A stretch of 64,000 bases of DNA. Source: Leptospira fletcheri. Its GTDB lineage: Bacteria; Spirochaetota; Leptospiria; Leptospirales; Leptospiraceae. The position numbers and the translations under genes were made by a program. Shown one piece after another: positions 62,701 through 64,000 of the stretch; positions within the stretch are counted from its first letter, which is position 1; the number at the start of each line of letters is the position of its first letter. The stretch lies in contig NZ_RQET01000004.1 in the NCBI RefSeq assembly GCF_004769195.1, forward strand, positions 1,178,001 to 1,242,000. The letters run 5' to 3'. The notes beneath the pieces were generated by a model. That model was given only the letters and a program-made list of their open reading frames with translations. It was not told the DNA's origin and did no database searches.

Positions 62701-64000
62701 GATAAAGAATTTCGGCGAGTTCCTTGTGAACGGAATAGCAGAGGTCGTAAAAGACGGACCAAAGAACGTCGTCCCCTTTTGTACCTTCGGGAAGCGTGAA
62801 GAGCAGATCTCTTCCTTTTTCTATATAAACCAAAGCGGGTTGGTAAGCGGTGGAATTTTTGGCTTTTCGCCCCGCCAACAGGTTCAATTCTGCGAGTCGT
62901 TTTTTTTCGGACGAATCTTCGATGAGGGATGAGCCGGTGTTCAAGTGATTCGCAACGTCGAAGACGATGTCTTCCAGATGCTTCCCTTCGGTTCCTTGCA
63001 AAAGCAATCTTCCGATACCGAGACGGATCCGCTTTTTCTTTTCCTCGTCGATGATCTCGTACGCGGCTTGCTGGACCCTGTCGTGCTGGAAACGGAAAAG
63101 GACGGTCTTTGCCGTTTGCTCGTTTTTTTCCTTGTTTGCCGCGGTTTCCAAAAAGGATTCCGCGATCCTATAATTTTCGCCCACCGGAACGATCAATTCC
63201 TCGTTGATACATTCCTGTAATGACATCGAGGTTTCTTTGAAGGTTTTTCCCAGAATGCGCGCCAACAAGGATAGATCGAAGTTGCTTCCGATGCTAGCCG
63301 CCATCCTCAGGGTCTCCTGTATTTCAGGCGCCAATTTGCGAATACGATCGATGAGTAACTCGACTACATTATCCGAAATTTTCGTATTCCGAATCTTGGC
63401 GAGATTCCATTTCCAGCGGCCTTCGCCCGGTCTTCCGGAACCTGCATCGAAATAGACCATCTCTTCTCGGGACAATTGCTTGAGTAGTTCCCCGATGAAA
63501 AAAGGATTTCCTCCGGTTTTGGAATGGACGATCTCTGCAAGTTCTTTGGTTTCTTCCGGCCCGCGTCTCAGGCTTTCGGAAAGGAGTTCGTTGACGTCCT
63601 TTAACAGCAACGGATGCAACTCGATTTTATGCGGGTCCAAACCTTCCTTGCTTAAGGTATCGACGAGCGTTCGGAACGGATGGGAAGCGTCCACTTCGTT
63701 GTCCCGATACGCAAGCATTAGGAAAAGATAACTTACCGTTACGTCTTCCATGAGATTTTTGAGCAATTCCAGAGAACCGGTATCCGCCCATTGCATGTCG
63801 TCGAGAAAAATCGCAAGAGGATGTTCCGACGCCGCGAATACTTTTATAAAATTCTGAAATACGACGTAAAAACGGTTCGCGTTCTCCTGGGGTCCTAATT
63901 CGGGAATCGGTTCCTGTTTTCCGATGATGATTTCCAATTCGGGGATCACGTCCGTGATCACTTTTCCGTTGGCGCCGAGGGCTTTGCGTATTTTGGACCG
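59798..64000 (-). CDS. Large SiaA-type regulator, AAA ATPase-GAF-PP2C (partial)
   Basis: At least 1400 residues; the N-terminus is off the right edge, since the frame is open to base 64000. Order of parts: the end of an AAA ATPase of the PknK type (LAIFLDDMQWADTGSLELL), a TPR-like helical region of about 600 residues, a GAF domain (near 1000-1150, KGILILKRDGKLSIEAEGN), a short coiled coil, and a C-terminal SpoIIE/PP2C phosphatase (DIVSGDFYWFYKQE, FLAAVDCTGHGVPGALMSMI, then FFAGAKRPIFIGKGG). Upstream parts, often a Ser/Thr kinase, are unseen. It heads the SiaB-SiaC operon, so it probably dephosphorylates SiaC on sensing a GAF or ATPase-linked signal. Confidence 0.9.
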   Translation of the reverse strand, partial: RSKIRKALGANGKVITDVIPELEIIIGKQEPIPELGPQENANRFYVVFQNFIKVFAASEHPLAIFLDDMQWADTGSLELLKNLMEDVTVSYLFLMLAYRDNEVDASHPFRTLVDTLSKEGLDPHKIELHPLLLKDVNELLSESLRRGPEETKELAEIVHSKTGGNPFFIGELLKQLSREEMVYFDAGSGRPGEGRWKWNLAKIRNTKISDNVVELLIDRIRKLAPEIQETLRMAASIGSNFDLSLLARILGKTFKETSMSLQECINEELIVPVGENYRIAESFLETAANKEKNEQTAKTVLFRFQHDRVQQAAYEIIDEEKKKRIRLGIGRLLLQGTEGKHLEDIVFDVANHLNTGSSLIEDSSEKKRLAELNLLAGRKAKNSTAYQPALVYIEKGRDLLFTLPEGTKGDDVLWSVFYDLCYSVHKELAEILYLTGNFEDSQKIIDVLLKYGKTSVEQAEAYNMLIIQYSALGKFDLALPTIVKALKPLGVNIPETDFGLVLTQEMEIANGALEGKTVDSLLDLPLMQQPEHIMAVNLLIGAIPTAYNFALALFPVICVKMVNLFLKHGNLSDPYGYSSYGVVLASGYQEYRKGFEFAELAVKVSEKHKNPSGTTKAANILANYTTPFVKHLKFSEDINQKGIQSSLESGEFLHGGYCAMNDAVNIVLQSQNIESAASKVDALLKFSRKVKNNLAIDTVLASALVLSNLRGKTASHLEFSTEEMDETQFVELCNAHQSPFPICLFKIMKSRVLLTYGEFAAALKELDEAEGLLGYISGQISVEEHAYLHALAMAASFKSSSQAQKTKFLEKIKQNLTKLKLLSENSPENFEHKYLLVDAELSRLEYKNWKAAKTYEQAVQLAAKNEYSNDEALGCELAARFWLAKGSAKIAAQYISESYYRYGKWGALKKQEILRVEHPEFVREKSRGTFRTAYTLGTIGTHTASATEVYTGQTLDFQSILKSSNVISGEIKLEALLDKLMQISIENVGAQKGILILKRDGKLSIEAEGNIWSEEIHVLQGIPVQESSNLPISIIYYVERTKEDLVLKNAHSDEKFNKDPYIREQKTKSVLCSPIIKQGELIGILYLENNLSEAAFTSDRLQTISILSSQAAISIDNALLYANLEDKVAERTKELARANDDLALKNQHITDSITYSLNIQQAILPADELLGKTLAEHFVVFRPKDIVSGDFYWFYKQEEAVFLAAVDCTGHGVPGALMSMIGNTLLNQIVTEAGISDPALILESLHEKVRQALKQDREQTNSGDGMDICLLKIEKGNLFFAGAKRPIFIGKGGILSEIKGDRASIGGRQTEETRKFTTHSIPLEPEVRTSVYLTTDGFMDQPNPNREKIGTKGFLNFLGTIEHLPCTEQKERLESFLSAHQNGEAQRDDITLVGLVLNGR

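Overview
The window looks like a chromosomal segment of a spirochaete close to Leptospira, with moderate GC in the flanks. The evidence is a PilZ/DUF1577-like protein, several short Leptospira-style lipoproteins, a phasin-related protein, a large SiaA-type regulator with SiaB and SiaC partners, and the general gene texture. The species cannot be resolved from the sequence alone.

Region 1 (1-2790) is ordinary chromosome: a crotonase-fold gene overlapping a small unknown gene, and a PilZ-type protein. Region 2 (about 2790-26140) is visibly AT-richer, gene-sparse and full of decay, and reads as an accessory island. It opens with a frameshifted IS1595-type transposase. Next comes a complete type II-B CRISPR-Cas locus: cas9 (1469 aa, Francisella-type), cas1, cas2 and cas4 on the plus strand. 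Downstream, and on the minus strand, lie a tracrRNA that I could identify from its anti-repeat and tail, then an array of 15 repeats and 14 spacers. A strong -10 box beyond the degenerate end of the array and a U-rich hairpin terminator at its other end both say the array is transcribed on the minus strand, towards the cas genes. A second, truncated copy of the same IS lies beyond the array in the same orientation, among gene remnants (a TM2 gene with an internal stop, a MarC-like fragment).

The island continues with an unusual locus (16032-23427): a 1206-aa protein with four AAA+ modules (one degenerate ClpB-like, three CbbX/SpoVK-like), a multi-pass membrane protein, three tandem paralogous single-span proteins with a conserved exported domain, and a convergent membrane protein ending in a SHOCT motif. 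I do not recognise this as a described system; it is the best candidate for something new besides the II-B locus. Two overlapping lipoprotein genes and a PAS-containing chemotaxis receptor close the island.

Region 3 (28800-64000) is denser, GC-richer chromosome. It includes a Baeyer-Villiger monooxygenase/SDR pair divergent from a MerR regulator/EamA exporter pair with a perfect palindrome between them, an RND heavy-metal pump without its usual partners, an ArsR/SRPBCC pair with a perfect palindromic operator, a spermidine-synthase-like protein, the methionine-salvage enzyme MtnC, an MFS transporter, a monoacylglycerol-lipase-like hydrolase, an amidohydrolase that has lost its metal ligands, and a SiaA-SiaB-SiaC partner-switching operon running off the right edge. 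No tRNA or rRNA gene was found.
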